From positions 144,624-208,623 of the forward strand of contig BJOX01000192.1 of assembly GCA_009731375.1 (NCBI GenBank): 64,000 nt of DNA, given 5' to 3'. Of this stretch, positions 55,001 to 64,000 are shown piece by piece. The number at the start of each line of letters is the position of its first letter. Within the stretch, counting starts at the first letter, position 1. The DNA is from Paulinella micropora. Taxonomy: Eukaryota; Cercozoa; Imbricatea; Euglyphida. The translations under genes and the position numbers were made by a program. Below the pieces are notes generated by a model, which worked only from the letters and a program-made list of their open reading frames with translations, was not told the origin of the DNA and did not search any database.

Positions 55001-57759
55001 TCATCCCACTTCTCAAAGTCTCCAAAATCAATCATCTTCTCCAGCTTAGCCCGAGTTGCACCCCAATCGGGTATGAACTGGCTGTAGTACTGTGCCATCG
55101 CAAGAAAAGAGTGTAACTCCGTGCGATTCTTTGGCAACTGTCTACTCATGATCTCCTCCCTCTTTTCGCGCGATATCGAGACCCTATTATGAGAAATCTC
55201 GTAACCCAAATACGTCACACTTGTCCTGGCAAGCTGACATTTCTTTAGGTTGCATTTCAGGCCAAAAGCTCCGATGCGCCTGAAGACATCTGACAAGTGA
55301 TCGATATGCTCTTCCATTGTGTTAGAGTATACGATGATGTCATCGATGTAACAAAATGCATATTCTCCCGCCTTCTGTCCTCTCCTTCTCATAAAACCAT
55401 CCTCCGACTGGTCGTCATATTGACCGCTCAACATCTTCTGCATCGCCTTCTGAAAGAGCCCCGGGGCCTGTTTGAGTCCCATTGGAAGCACCTTCCACTG
55501 GTATATTTCCATACCCACAACGAATGCAGTCAGCCATCTGGATTTCTCGTCCAGTGGTATCTGCCAGAAGCCGTTCTTAAGGTCAATGACCGAATAGAAT
55601 TTAGCATTCCGCAGCACCCTTCTGCCTTCTTCTAAGGTCGGCAGAGGATTTCTCTCTTCCTCTAGCACCTTATTCACACGGGCATAATTGATCGTCAAGC
55701 GCCATTCTCCTCCTGGCTTAGGGACGATTTTCGGTTGAGAGACAATTGGAGATGTAGATCTCTCAATAAAGTCCTCATCGAGCAACTGTCTCACATTCTC
55801 CTCCGCTATTTTTGCCTCATGTATGCTCAAATTTGCCCTCCGTGGTGCCGGAGATGGCTCCGCACCCGGTATCTTGTAAATGACAGCAGTGAAGTCATCC
55901 GACTTTACACCACCTGCCCGAGGAGGGTCGAAAATTTCTCTGTACGCCTCCATCTTAGCTTTGAGAAACGCCTTCTCTCTCTCCGAACCCACTCCTTCTT
56001 CTAAAATTTTCCGCGCCGCCGCTTGGAAATCTTCCTCCGACATCTTCTTATGCTCCTTGAGGGGCGCTAAGTCCTCCTCCAAACTCAAATCTTCCTCGGA
56101 CAAATCGTCTAGTCCCGTTCTTTCATACGTGACTGTGTCCGGCTCATCATCATGACCCAGCCCGACAAGCATATCAATAAGGTTCGCGTATTGTATCGGA
56201 GCCTTACGGGTGTAGAAACCATCAAAGCATGTGAAAGCTTGAGGTATCAATTTCAACTTGTCCTGGGCTCTGAGCTTTTGCTTGTATGCACTGCTCTGCT
56301 CCCGAGACCCGAGTCGACAAGCCACCACTAACTGTTGCTTGCGAGAAGGAACAGGTATAGGATGATCAATAAGCCGGTCCCTTATCTCCTGTGCCCAGAT
56401 CGCCTTCTCATTGTATGGCAGAATGACAGTATACGGCTTGTTACTCTCAAATAGAGTCCGTAGACACTTTTTCACTTCAGTTAATGAGCGCGGCCAGGTA
56501 GGCACATCGCCCCAAAAGTTCGTGATAAAAGTTTTAATGTCATCCGCTGGAGTATCGGGGATACGCCCCTTCCTCCTTGGCACAAACGCCTCTCTCTTCT
56601 CATCTGACACCTTCGCATGGTAACAGTAGCCATTAGTAATATGGACATCTGCCCCGCCACCTTCTGCGAATCTGGCCAACGACGGGCACTGTTTCGCAAC
56701 ACATATTATCTCCTCATTACGCGCTACGACTAAGTCATCAATAGACTTTCTGTCCCATGCGGGAATCGTAACCGTATACGCCTGCATCTCCGTCTCCCAA
56801 TTGTCGGTCCAGGTCAGTTCCTCCGGCACTGTGACATAGGGGTGTACATAGGCTTCAGTTGCCTCATGTACGAAGGCCAACTTTTTCCTCTCCGTTGCTA
56901 GACTCAGCTCAAAAGCCTCGTATGAGTCAGTAGCAGTCATCGGATTAATATCCTCCTCCTCTCCATTCTTCACTCCATAAATCACCCGCCGTGCGGCGCA
57001 ATCGATCACAGCCCCCATCGTAGCCAATTGGTCATACGACAGCAGGATTGAACCGTGGTAATCGGGGACAACATAGAGGTCCGCACGATATACTCGACCG
57101 GATTTCAATTTGAAAATTAATGTGACGATGCCCGTAATTTCCGTACGGCTGCCTACCCCTTTTAGGGTCCCCTTTGTTTTTCTAATGTTTTTGTCCACCC
57201 ATGTCCGGTGACTATTCAAAAACTTCTGGCCGACAATATTAATATTCGCCATCGTATCATTACCAACTTTTAATGTGGTTTGTAAAGTTTCACAAAAGAG
57301 GTCAGTGTAGCATAGCGCGTCTGGTCTATGTAAACTAGCCGCTAGCACATGAATTTTTCGTTCTAGGGTTTTGAGTCTAAGCTCAAGTTCCTTGTCCTCT
57401 TCTCGTTCTCCCCCCTTTTCCGCCAACTTAACTTCTTGAGTCTCCGGGGCTTCCGGTATCTCGAGTGTCTTTTGGACAGAGTCTGGTACACCGAGTGTAC
57501 TCGTGTCTATAGCAGAGACTATTGAGTCCTTTGGCGGGGGTACGGTCCGCTGCTTCTTCGTAGGAGAAGACCTAGCCTTTGGTTTCGGCTTCCTCTCCTC
57601 CATCGCCTTCTTCGCCTTCCTATTCGCATCATTTATCATATTAGCTCTCGAAGGATGAACTAGCAAGTGCTTACCTTGAGGCTTGTGAGGCTGTGTGCCT
57701 TCACCTTCACGTCTGGGAGGAACGGAACCGTTCGTATCCTGTTCATCAACAGTAGGCAT
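52012..57759 (-). CDS. Ty3/gypsy Pol polyprotein, intact, with C-terminal extension
   Basis: 1915 codons from the first ATG to TAA, no interruptions. An aspartic-protease-like region (about residues 155-265, with GNDTMANINIVG) is followed by reverse transcriptase (about 630-860, with CYIDDIIVYSN), RNase H (about 945-1070; VVDTDASKFAIGAV, TDHHNLLWL, ADSLSR), integrase zinc finger (HPGRQRTH ... CIPC, about 1279-1315) and core (DDE at HIDHVGPF, SDRGSDF and ANGKIERVHR, about 1342-1440), and a GPY/F module (HWKGPYQIMEQMGPLNYKI, near 1587). RT before integrase identifies Ty3/gypsy. About 275 residues follow GPY/F; they are not a chromodomain I can recognise. Probably expressed by readthrough from Gag. 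Confidence 0.95.
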   Translation of the reverse strand: MPTVDEQDTNGSVPPRREGEGTQPHKPQGKHLLVHPSRANMINDANRKAKKAMEERKPKPKARSSPTKKQRTVPPPKDSIVSAIDTSTLGVPDSVQKTLEIPEAPETQEVKLAEKGGEREEDKELELRLKTLERKIHVLAASLHRPDALCYTDLFCETLQTTLKVGNDTMANINIVGQKFLNSHRTWVDKNIRKTKGTLKGVGSRTEITGIVTLIFKLKSGRVYRADLYVVPDYHGSILLSYDQLATMGAVIDCAARRVIYGVKNGEEEDINPMTATDSYEAFELSLATERKKLAFVHEATEAYVHPYVTVPEELTWTDNWETEMQAYTVTIPAWDRKSIDDLVVARNEEIICVAKQCPSLARFAEGGGADVHITNGYCYHAKVSDEKREAFVPRRKGRIPDTPADDIKTFITNFWGDVPTWPRSLTEVKKCLRTLFESNKPYTVILPYNEKAIWAQEIRDRLIDHPIPVPSRKQQLVVACRLGSREQSSAYKQKLRAQDKLKLIPQAFTCFDGFYTRKAPIQYANLIDMLVGLGHDDEPDTVTYERTGLDDLSEEDLSLEEDLAPLKEHKKMSEEDFQAAARKILEEGVGSEREKAFLKAKMEAYREIFDPPRAGGVKSDDFTAVIYKIPGAEPSPAPRRANLSIHEAKIAEENVRQLLDEDFIERSTSPIVSQPKIVPKPGGEWRLTINYARVNKVLEEERNPLPTLEEGRRVLRNAKFYSVIDLKNGFWQIPLDEKSRWLTAFVVGMEIYQWKVLPMGLKQAPGLFQKAMQKMLSGQYDDQSEDGFMRRRGQKAGEYAFCYIDDIIVYSNTMEEHIDHLSDVFRRIGAFGLKCNLKKCQLARTSVTYLGYEISHNRVSISREKREEIMSRQLPKNRTELHSFLAMAQYYSQFIPDWGATRAKLEKMIDFGDFEKWDEEALQAFNTLKDIIYKDPKDGGLVLMMPDFTKPFVVDTDASKFAIGAVLQQEDEEKKLRPIMFISRKLCAAERNYCTRQREALAVVWALKRLREYLWGGPLFTVRTDHHNLLWLMNHEQTGRLARWQAFLSCFNFTMVYLPGKRNVVADSLSRLEFQSEVSALVSSVEMMDLSTDKVYEVSHIEAMQMARGVRYDRTGLRYSPQGPEHGICCEAHVLEDAEWSYEAYENAKANIKEEEETTEVCTEPPQENRSELDEDPERVGVRLEDGTIHIASPTAWRQQQATDPEFKELITLYKNPNELKKTPQIKDQMKEMAWRDGLLWYKGQHGKFASQPDKWTLWVPEKLRRFIYVAAHNCPLLAHPGRQRTHWFIARRFWWKGMKEEIDREVDACIPCKTTKTPLKANFGLIGTFPLHAGMFEFLHIDHVGPFPESAEGYRYLLTAIDRATNYVWVVPVKDATGKTTAEALIDRIVSQIGVPRKICSDRGSDFNNEVIDRLSKYYGMKWQYVTAYNPRANGKIERVHRPLKASLKMYCMKKENQRAWVEAAPSFAFAMNCLPSSALGGARSSVSPYQLVYGREPNIPTSLLHPKDTWADEDELFGMRLRAKMEAEQIVAAHREAERRKTDAQGVRQAHLDQVRFQVGDIVLLYHPQVPKGVSSKLFTHWKGPYQIMEQMGPLNYKIRGRGKVQIVNVRRLIKYDPFLLEDESVEEALKRMKEDFKEVPPIQKEDTLEEENAYRAPVTEKEETEKESKEDSNRKSAAGTQSKAPIVRGGTKEKFTEAQRRRAQNDLIFDQPRKVARSTRATDVHGGGGEKDTNPNAGNVDIRHVRWKEGEAIAAIKWVRDAFYLLRPAESHVADDTLSDLYLMRAVAVPQTTRAARTSKRSLAAKTIQPVLHFWRSMDPVEDPKARQYLPVYKDAKNLETWDDTITLRDKDHTAWTIQSLPRGVLDIPFDLSLGAIPNKIWDILEESKFDLTFVGGPPPGKGVRARRRRQ

Positions 57760-57837
57760 AACTGTGACTGTCGGATTAAAAAGAACAGTTTTTATCTCCT
57801 TCTCTCTCTTCTTTTCCTCTCTCTTCTCCTCCCGTCA
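57760..57837 (-). other. Gag-Pol junction: in-frame UGA with CGG context
   Basis: Gag ends GTA GAC TGA, followed by CGG GAG. The 25 codons from here to the first Pol ATG are all sense and in the same frame (REEKREEKKREKE...). UGA CGG is a known leaky-stop context in tobra- and furovirus-type readthrough. Readthrough is therefore the likely way Pol is made. Confidence 0.72.
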
Positions 57838-60345
57838 GTCTACGACGACAACACGCTCACCTGAGCCGGTGTCTTCGTCTTGACGTCCCCCCTCCGTAGC
57901 GGTATAAGCTTGCTGGGGGTAGTTGGAGCTGGAACTGGTGCTATAATTCCAGTATCCGTGTCCTCTGGGAGGGCGCGCTGGGGTCCGTCCTCCCCTTCCA
58001 CGAAAGCCTCGTCCTCGTGGTGCCGCCCCTCTTGGTGTCCCTCGGGACCCTCGTGACGATCCTCTCGTCTCTCCTCCTCCTCTAGTCGGCGCCTTTGATC
58101 GGCCCGATGTCTCTCTCTTCTCCCTTCTCTTCATTCTGTCAAGGAAGTAAATGATGGCCTCCCGGAACTCCGCATCCGAGACCATATTCGCATTCCACCT
58201 CCCCTCCTCCAACTCCTTCTTGTACATGGCGTACATGGTCTTTTTCATGCCTTCGAGCTCTCTAAGGAAAAGATTTCGCTGCCTATCATCAAGAGAGTCG
58301 TGGCTGAAGAGGCAATTGCCTACTCCTTTCTGTGCCTCATGCTTACACGCCATGTATGAAAAATAGCGGTAGCACGGCGTCGGCTCATCTCTCCCCCTCT
58401 TGAGACCTGCCGTTCGAGTTGCATGTGCTGCTTGAGCACCTCCAACCCCCTGTGTCGCGGCACTGGAGAATGACTCGGTGGCCGTGTCCAATTCGGAACA
58501 CGCGTCGAGCACCTCCTTGAACAGGTCGCCCGGCGGAGTAGCCGCTACAGTCCTCTCGTATATATTCGTTTCTAAAAAATCCGCCGTCTTCACCGCCGTG
58601 AAGGTCGGACAGGACTGTATGATCCTTGCGAGCTTGCTCGGGTGTCGTGTACACAAAGCACTCAGGAAGTACAAAATGATAGACTTCCGGCTATAAAAGA
58701 GCCCGTACTTGGCGCTGACCTCAGTGAGGATCGCTGCCAACCTCGTGCCAATGCCCAGCCCTTCGTTCACCTCTTGAAAAATCTCAAACCCAATCAAAGT
58801 ACCAGTGCACAGGTGCTGATACCCATGAGTTTTAAAGTATTGCAAGAGGACGGCAACTGGCACCGTGCATTGCAGGTCTGAGGCTGCTCTCCTAGCCGCC
58901 ACCTCTACCGCTCTCATCGCCTTGTACTCCCCAACATCAAACCCTTGTGTGATGATTGATGGGTCCAACAAGGTGTACAACGCCTCATACTCCTGTGTTT
59001 CGTCCGTTGGATGCTGCTTCATACAAGCATCAATTCTTCTGAGCTTGTCTCGAAGGTTCGCATCCGTGTCCTTCTGACTCGCTGTCTCTGCATACAGCGT
59101 CAGAGCAGTGGCATCGGACTTTGTATATTTTTGGAAGGCCTGTATGATAGCCTGTCTGTCCTTTTTGTCATTACTGTTGACAATGACAGTGGTAGGCGCT
59201 GAGCTAGTCGCAGGGGCCGAAGGGGCTGTGTGGGCTGACGGGGCGGAGCGGCCCGAGGGAGCCATATAAGATCCAGAGGAATATTTCGGTCCCTTTGTTC
59301 CCGCCGCCTTGGCTAATGCAATCTTTGCCTCCATCTCCTTCTTTTCTTTCTCAGCCGCTAGCTCTTTGATATACAGCTCTTGGGCATGATGAAAAAAAGA
59401 CAGGATCTCAGCTGCCTTCCGAAGGAACAAGGCCTTCTCCGCCAACTCCTTCTCTCCCGCTTTATTGGTGGGGGGTGGTGCGGCCGTCCCCTCCAAGATC
59501 GTATGATCCTTCGTGAAGACCCACCTCTTCCATGCGTCATCCTTCACCAAGGCCGCATGCAGCTTCTTCATCCTCGTCACCCCTCCAGCTTCGCCTTCTA
59601 TTTCCCTCAGGGCCGGGTGAAGGTCCCTGCCAAACTGGGTGTGTTGGAGTTTACCCAGGTCCACTAACTTGGCCTCCATAAGTTTCAGAGACACATCCAT
59701 GACATTGATCTGTCCTTTTGGATTCCTGAACTTAAACTCCTTTTCCACTCTCTTTATTGAATCAATGTCCTGACCAGGATCGAGCAACCTAGCCAGTGCT
59801 CTTGTGTTCCATGGCAGCACAGTCTTTCCAGTCTGGTACTCAAAGAGTATAGCACACTCAAACACTGTCCATGAGAGGTCGAGTAGCTCCAGTAAAGACA
59901 TATTGTCCCCAAATGAGACATGTTGCACCTGTAACTGTGCACCGTCGTCTCTGAGGAATTCTGCCAGAGGCAGAGCTTGCCTTGGGAGAGGGTAACAGAT
60001 GTCCTCCTTCTTCAAGGGTTGTCCCCATCGCATTTCTTGGGGAATGTATAGCCATTTATAGGCCTCATCCTTCCCTTTCTTCTCCTCAAACTCCTTCTTA
60101 CTTAGTTTGCCATATTCGGCCACAAACCTCGCTTCCTCTCCTCCCTTCTCCTCCTCCTCGACTTCCTCTGCTCCTCCTGTGTCAAAGGAAGGCGCAGTAA
60201 AAAATTGATTCTCTGCTCCTCCTGTGTCAAAGGAAGGTGCCAGATCTCCTCCTTCTGCATGAGGGTCAACGAACTCCTCTTCGTTTCCTGGGGTTCGCTC
60301 ACTCTCCCCCCCTCCTTCCTGCCAGTCTTCAGACCTAGTAGACAT
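57835..60345 (-). CDS. Ty3/gypsy Gag, 836 residues, with CCCH-type finger and RGG tail
   Basis: Intact frame from ATG to TGA. The N-terminus is acidic with a tandem repeat (APSFDTGGAE twice). A long helical middle should be the capsid. Near residues 658-681, CYRYFSYMAC ... CLFSH gives C-x8-C-x10-C-x3-H, closer to a CCCH finger than to the usual CCHC knuckle. The C-terminus is Arg/Gly-rich (for example SSRGSRGTPRGAAPRGRGF) and should bind RNA. It lies directly upstream of Pol in the same frame. Confidence 0.85.
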   Translation of the reverse strand: MSTRSEDWQEGGGESERTPGNEEEFVDPHAEGGDLAPSFDTGGAENQFFTAPSFDTGGAEEVEEEEKGGEEARFVAEYGKLSKKEFEEKKGKDEAYKWLYIPQEMRWGQPLKKEDICYPLPRQALPLAEFLRDDGAQLQVQHVSFGDNMSLLELLDLSWTVFECAILFEYQTGKTVLPWNTRALARLLDPGQDIDSIKRVEKEFKFRNPKGQINVMDVSLKLMEAKLVDLGKLQHTQFGRDLHPALREIEGEAGGVTRMKKLHAALVKDDAWKRWVFTKDHTILEGTAAPPPTNKAGEKELAEKALFLRKAAEILSFFHHAQELYIKELAAEKEKKEMEAKIALAKAAGTKGPKYSSGSYMAPSGRSAPSAHTAPSAPATSSAPTTVIVNSNDKKDRQAIIQAFQKYTKSDATALTLYAETASQKDTDANLRDKLRRIDACMKQHPTDETQEYEALYTLLDPSIITQGFDVGEYKAMRAVEVAARRAASDLQCTVPVAVLLQYFKTHGYQHLCTGTLIGFEIFQEVNEGLGIGTRLAAILTEVSAKYGLFYSRKSIILYFLSALCTRHPSKLARIIQSCPTFTAVKTADFLETNIYERTVAATPPGDLFKEVLDACSELDTATESFSSAATQGVGGAQAAHATRTAGLKRGRDEPTPCYRYFSYMACKHEAQKGVGNCLFSHDSLDDRQRNLFLRELEGMKKTMYAMYKKELEEGRWNANMVSDAEFREAIIYFLDRMKRREKRETSGRSKAPTRGGGETRGSSRGSRGTPRGAAPRGRGFRGRGGRTPARPPRGHGYWNYSTSSSSNYPQQAYTATEGGRQDEDTGSGERVVVVD

Positions 60346-61095
60346 GGACGCTGAAGGAATACGGATGAGACAGAGTTGTTTCTACCCCGTAATTGCTCTG
60401 TTCGTCTATGAGGAACGAATAGAGAGAAAAAACGAAAAGACAGTATAGAGAGAGAGCGTCTCACCTCTATGTCTTATGTTTTTTTTTTTTTTTTTGTGAG
60501 AAAGAAGTAATCTGTACGACTTTCTCTGAAAATTTGATCTCCTTCTCCACTCCTCTTTTCTTTTTCTCTTTTTGTTGTTGTATCTGTTATGAGGTACGAG
60601 GACCTATGTACAGATAATGTCAAAGAGGCTAGAGAAGCACTCCTTGAGAAGTCGACTTGTCGTCTGACACTTGTTCAGACCTATTGTCGAAAGACAGTCA
60701 GAGATTTGCAAAAATACTCTGATGTGTGTGGTTTGAGAGGCAACAAAGTGCACAGACTTGAAAGGTAGAGTACTACGCTCGTGTCCTTCAAGTTTGTTTG
60801 TATCTGTGAGTGTTTGTTTGTACGTCTGTTGACCTACTCTGTCTCTGTCTCAAGAGAGAACAAAAGAACAGCTACGAGGTCTGGTGTCTGGCCTCCTTGT
60901 GAGGACACAGATACAGGCTGTGGAGAGGGTACTGAGACACCTACTCACAAACGCCTAGACGTCTAGTTTTGCAAAAAGAGCTGTGTGGGGATGTGCTGGA
61001 GTATTTGTTTTTTGGAACACCTACTCAGAAGAGATAGGTCTGTCCAATTTTTCTTTCTGCTGTTCCAAAAACAAGCCAGAAAAGAAATCAGCCTT
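60346..61095 (-). other. 5' leader of the Ty3/gypsy element
   Basis: About 750 bp between the primer-binding site and the Gag ATG. It has T-rich and purine-rich patches and no convincing upstream ORF. Packaging signals would be expected here but cannot be recognised. Confidence 0.55.
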
Positions 61096-61110
61096 GTGCT
61101 GGTGACTCCA
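61096..61110 (-). other. primer-binding site candidate of the Ty3/gypsy element
   Basis: TGGAGTCACCAGCAC on the minus strand, one base after the CA end of the 5' LTR. It starts with TGG as expected for pairing with a tRNA 3' CCA. I cannot name the tRNA. Confidence 0.55.
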
Positions 61111-61111
61111 A

Positions 61112-61362
61112 TGTTACAATCCCCGAAGATAGCTCAATAAAAAGTCGGTAATACAACCAGACACAAATCCCCAAAAGAGAATGATGTCTCGTTATATTAG
61201 CTCAGTGAAGCCGAAAAGAAAACGGCAACAGACCAAGGTTAAAATGGCATTAGGTCAAATCCGGCCAAACGATATTGAAAATAATGGGAAAAAACTAGGT
61301 GCACCTGACACCAGAAAAAGGGTACTTTTTACCGGCTATCCGGGGGTGATGCCTACAGTAGG
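61112..61362 (-). mobile_element. 5' LTR of the Ty3/gypsy element, truncated
   Basis: Same orientation and almost same sequence as 50970-51236. It ends abruptly after CTACAGTA, where unrelated sequence begins, so the outer part of this LTR is missing or mis-assembled. Confidence 0.72.
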
Positions 61363-61647
61363 AGACTGTCAGAGCCAAACAAGAAGAATGGAAAAGAGAG
61401 GCATTTCCCAGTGTCACCCCTAACGATAATATTATACTGCTTAAAAAAGTAGTACCGGTTATGAATAGTAATATTATCGTTTTCAACCGGCTCAAAAGTA
61501 TATAAATAAAAACGGATATAACTACATCTTAAAGAGATATAGCTCTTCTATACATCACTGTGTATAGGGGNNNNNNNNNNTAGCTCTTCTATACACAGTG
61601 GGTATAAGAAAAGGTCGCATATTTACATATCTGCGCCTACAATCCCC
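61363..61647 (-). mobile_element. LTR-like fragment, family 2, with an N gap
   Basis: On minus it starts TGTAGGCGCAGATATGTAAA right after the purine tract GGGGAAGGGGGAT, the form of an LTR start, and holds a repeat near the gap (TAGCTCTTCTATACA twice). It suggests the 3' end of an older LTR element that continues to the right. Confidence 0.5.
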
Positions 61648-61659
61648 CTTCCCCGTCTT

Positions 61660-62440
61660 ATACGGGAACCGTAGTAAATATGGGTAGATTGGTAAATATC
61701 GGCAAATGAGAGCGCACTTTCCTGGTCTGTTTCCTCATGGGTGATCGGCTCCTGTGGATGCAACCCATTGAGTAGCTTGAGTGACCGCTAAGTTTTTGCT
61801 CTTCACCACCGTTGTACGTCCAGTGCTTACAAAATACAAATTTGAGTTTGGAGATTTTCGAGTTCAAATTTGAATTGGAATTTTGAACTATCTCCTCCCC
61901 CTCTTCTATGGCGATCTGCCATAGACGTACAATGGTCTGATCATGTCGCAGCCAAACCATCCCTTCGCCGTCTTCTTTCTCCATGCCTTCCCGGGTCTTT
62001 GACCCGCATTTGCTATCGCGCCTCAACGGTTGAGGGTCGGTAGCACTTGCAACAGCTCCGGTTCCTCTTAAAGGATCTTGATCCGAGCATTACTAGGCGT
62101 GTTGTATCCGATCTGAAACAACACTCCGAGCAATTCTAAGGTTCGGCGTCCCTAGCACATGTCTCGGCCCTAGTCCGTCCGAAGGATCTGTGATCCCGAG
62201 AATACAGGGAGGCATTGATCTCAATTGTTGAATACCCCCGTGCATCCTCGTCCATCATAGGGATGAACGGGCGCTATGCCAGTGTCAAGGGTGCGTTGGC
62301 GTATTCGGCGTTGTTTGTTTGGTTTTGTTGTCTGCAGACATTTTCTTATTGCCACCCGGCGAGTGTCTACTTCGCTGTGGCGAAGGTAGAAGTGCCTAAG
62401 TATATATACAACCAATTGGCTGGGTCTCAAAACGCGTCAT
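61660..62440. other. no gene recognised
   Basis: Unique DNA with short frames (61658-62026, 62221-62430). It probably belongs to the interior of the older LTR element. Confidence 0.4.
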
Positions 62441-62442
62441 GC

Positions 62443-63997
62443 TTATTCGTCGAAGCATGCTTGCTCGAGGGAGTTCATGAACTCCTCTTCGCTAGACGGT
62501 GATGGTGGTTGGCACCTCCAAGCGGGCTGATCCTCCGCTGGATTGTTAATTTCCCGGTCTAGGCTTTCTTTCCAAGCCCTCGCCTCTGACCAGGTCAAGT
62601 CTTCTCCGACTACCGAATGCTGTGGCGCGATATACCTCATGACTGGGGAGAAGTGGTCAATGATCTTCCCCAGTTGGTATTCATACTGTTGTCGCCAGTA
62701 CGGCCACTCATGTCGATAGTGGTAGATATAATCCAACCTCTGAGTCACCTTGTGCCATCGGAACTCATCGGCTTGGATTACTCTGTCCCAACCCAGTGCG
62801 TCCTGTGCCCTGAACCGTTCGACCCATTGTTCGAAACCTCTTACAAGGCCTCGATATGTGTTCGGAACGTTCTCGTCAGGATCGACTAACTGGTTGGCGA
62901 TGCGGGATGTCTTTGAGTCGATGCTCCTCGTTAACTGCCGGTGTATGGTCAGCAGCCACGAGAGTCGATGCTCGTTTTGGAATCGTACGTAATACTGCTG
63001 TCGTACCCGAGCCGCACCTCGGAAACGCGCAGGTATTCGTCATCGTATGCCTCGCGGCCTACATAGGGAGGGGAGGCTTGGGTATGCCTAAGACCTGCCT
63101 AGAGTACGCGAGTACATTCTCTTCAACCCCGAGGTCCCAGGGTTGGTCATGTTTGCTCCGAAGGTAGTAGGCTCGGTATGCCTTGACGTCCTCGGGCAAT
63201 GGAATACGCGAAAGTTCGAGCAGTCTGTAGTAAGAATTGATATCTTCCTGCGACCACTGCAACTTTCTGAGCTGGTGTGGTTCAAGCAAACATCTCGGCT
63301 CTTGCCAGATGCCGTAGAACCGGAGGGCGTGTTTTCGCTGATAGTCCTCCAATCCCACCCATCCTCGCAGCGATTTGGCTTGCTCAAACAAGGTTTTGGT
63401 AAATTTCACTCGGTCCTCATCCACCGACTAGTATTGAGCGATCCCCGGTAACGGGTTGTCGCGATGACTCCATGTGTGTGGAACATCCCATCCGAAACAT
63501 GGTGGTGTCCATGCGCAGGATATCAATTCGATGTCATTGTTGCATGCGTGATCTGGACATCGGTGAGGCGCGTATCTCTCTGGTGACGCGTACGCTCTTT
63601 CCGTGAGGTGCCATCTCCGCGAACATCTCGGGCCCCATCCTCTCCCGCGTTTCTTTGACCCTTCACACTGCACCCTCAGGACGTTGTCCTGTTCGGTGGG
63701 CTCGTACCTCGCTTTGTCAAGGTAGTCCGAGAAGCCCCGTTCGCCGAATGGAGGCTTTGGTGGCGGCAGGTTAATCTTACGAGGGTTTGCCTCAAACAAG
63801 TGCGGGTCTGGGACCCAATTAACCTGGTTGCCCACCAATCGTATTCGGTACTGCTCCTTAGACGGTGTGAACGGGAACGTTCGTTCGTTGGTTGTGTGTG
63901 CGAGCGCCGGGGCATTGTAGCCGCAGCCTGCGCTCCGCATCCGTGATATCTGGGTAATGTGGGTAGATTCGGTGTATTCTGCGCGTCCGTGGGTCAT
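62443..63997 (-). pseudogene. broken open frame, unknown, possibly from an older LTR element
   Basis: Read right to left: an open frame from 63997 (189 codons) meets TAG at 63430-63428, continues in the same frame to TAG at 63061-63059, then coding-like sequence appears in a second frame (YVGREAYDDEYLRVSEVRLG) and a third (63035-62443, containing RFQNEHRLSWLLTIH and ending EEEFMNSLEQACFDE). Two in-frame stops and two frame changes mean decay or consensus indels. The first part has several Cys and His but no zinc-knuckle pattern I recognise. It may continue beyond the window. Confidence 0.5.
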
Positions 63998-64000
63998 ACG

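Noticed and set aside
54157-56623. Several + strand frames opposite the gypsy Pol
   Set aside because: Antisense shadows of a well-supported coding region.

Overview
The window is eukaryotic nuclear DNA. It holds two multi-exon genes with GT-AG introns, two LTR-retrotransposon bodies of different classes, and a very large load of microsatellites: (GATA)n, (GA)n, (GTAG)n, (TGTA)n, (CTT)n, (AGT)n, (CAA)n. There is no prokaryotic signature. My best guess is a microsatellite-rich protist or alga, for example a chromerid or other alveolate, but nothing in the sequence proves it. The assembly is interrupted by N runs at 453-769, 6284-6302, 6907-6916, 8290-8435, 10484-10591, 14040-14710, 16360-16369, 19975-20045, 25776-25827, 36822-36831, 37909-38671, 39122-39183, 42039-42048, 45492-45623 and 61571-61580. 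Most of these sit inside simple repeats.

Layout. At 1-4.4 kb is the 3' part of a Ty1/copia element on +: integrase tail, reverse transcriptase and RNase H, then a polypurine tract and an LTR. At 5.8-36.35 kb is one minus-strand gene (called gene A here) that I assembled by hand into 28 exons and about 2,230 codons. At 37.08-48.93 kb is a plus-strand gene (gene B) of 14 exons and 414 codons, a charged coiled-coil protein. A and B are head-to-head with 728 bp between their ATGs. At 51-61.4 kb is a nearly intact, young Ty3/gypsy element on minus: LTR, Gag, in-frame UGA, Pol, LTR. At 61.6-64 kb is older mobile-element-like DNA with a broken reading frame.

The most unusual feature is how genes A and B are built. 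Their exons are mostly tiny islands in microsatellite introns. Many of those introns are tandem arrays of half-exons: copies of the 5' half of an exon with its acceptor site accumulate upstream of the true exon, and copies of the 3' half with its donor site accumulate downstream. Only the complete copy keeps splice sites and phase that join to its neighbours. Phases close at 24 of 27 junctions in gene A and at all 13 in gene B, which is the main support for the models. The repeats are polarised by transcription: on the coding strand they are mainly pyrimidine-rich (TATC, CTAC, TC, CTT), and the strand flips exactly at the divergent promoter.

I do not recognise a function for gene A. Gene B resembles a trichohyalin-like coiled-coil protein. 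All exon coordinates are my own reading and need transcript support.
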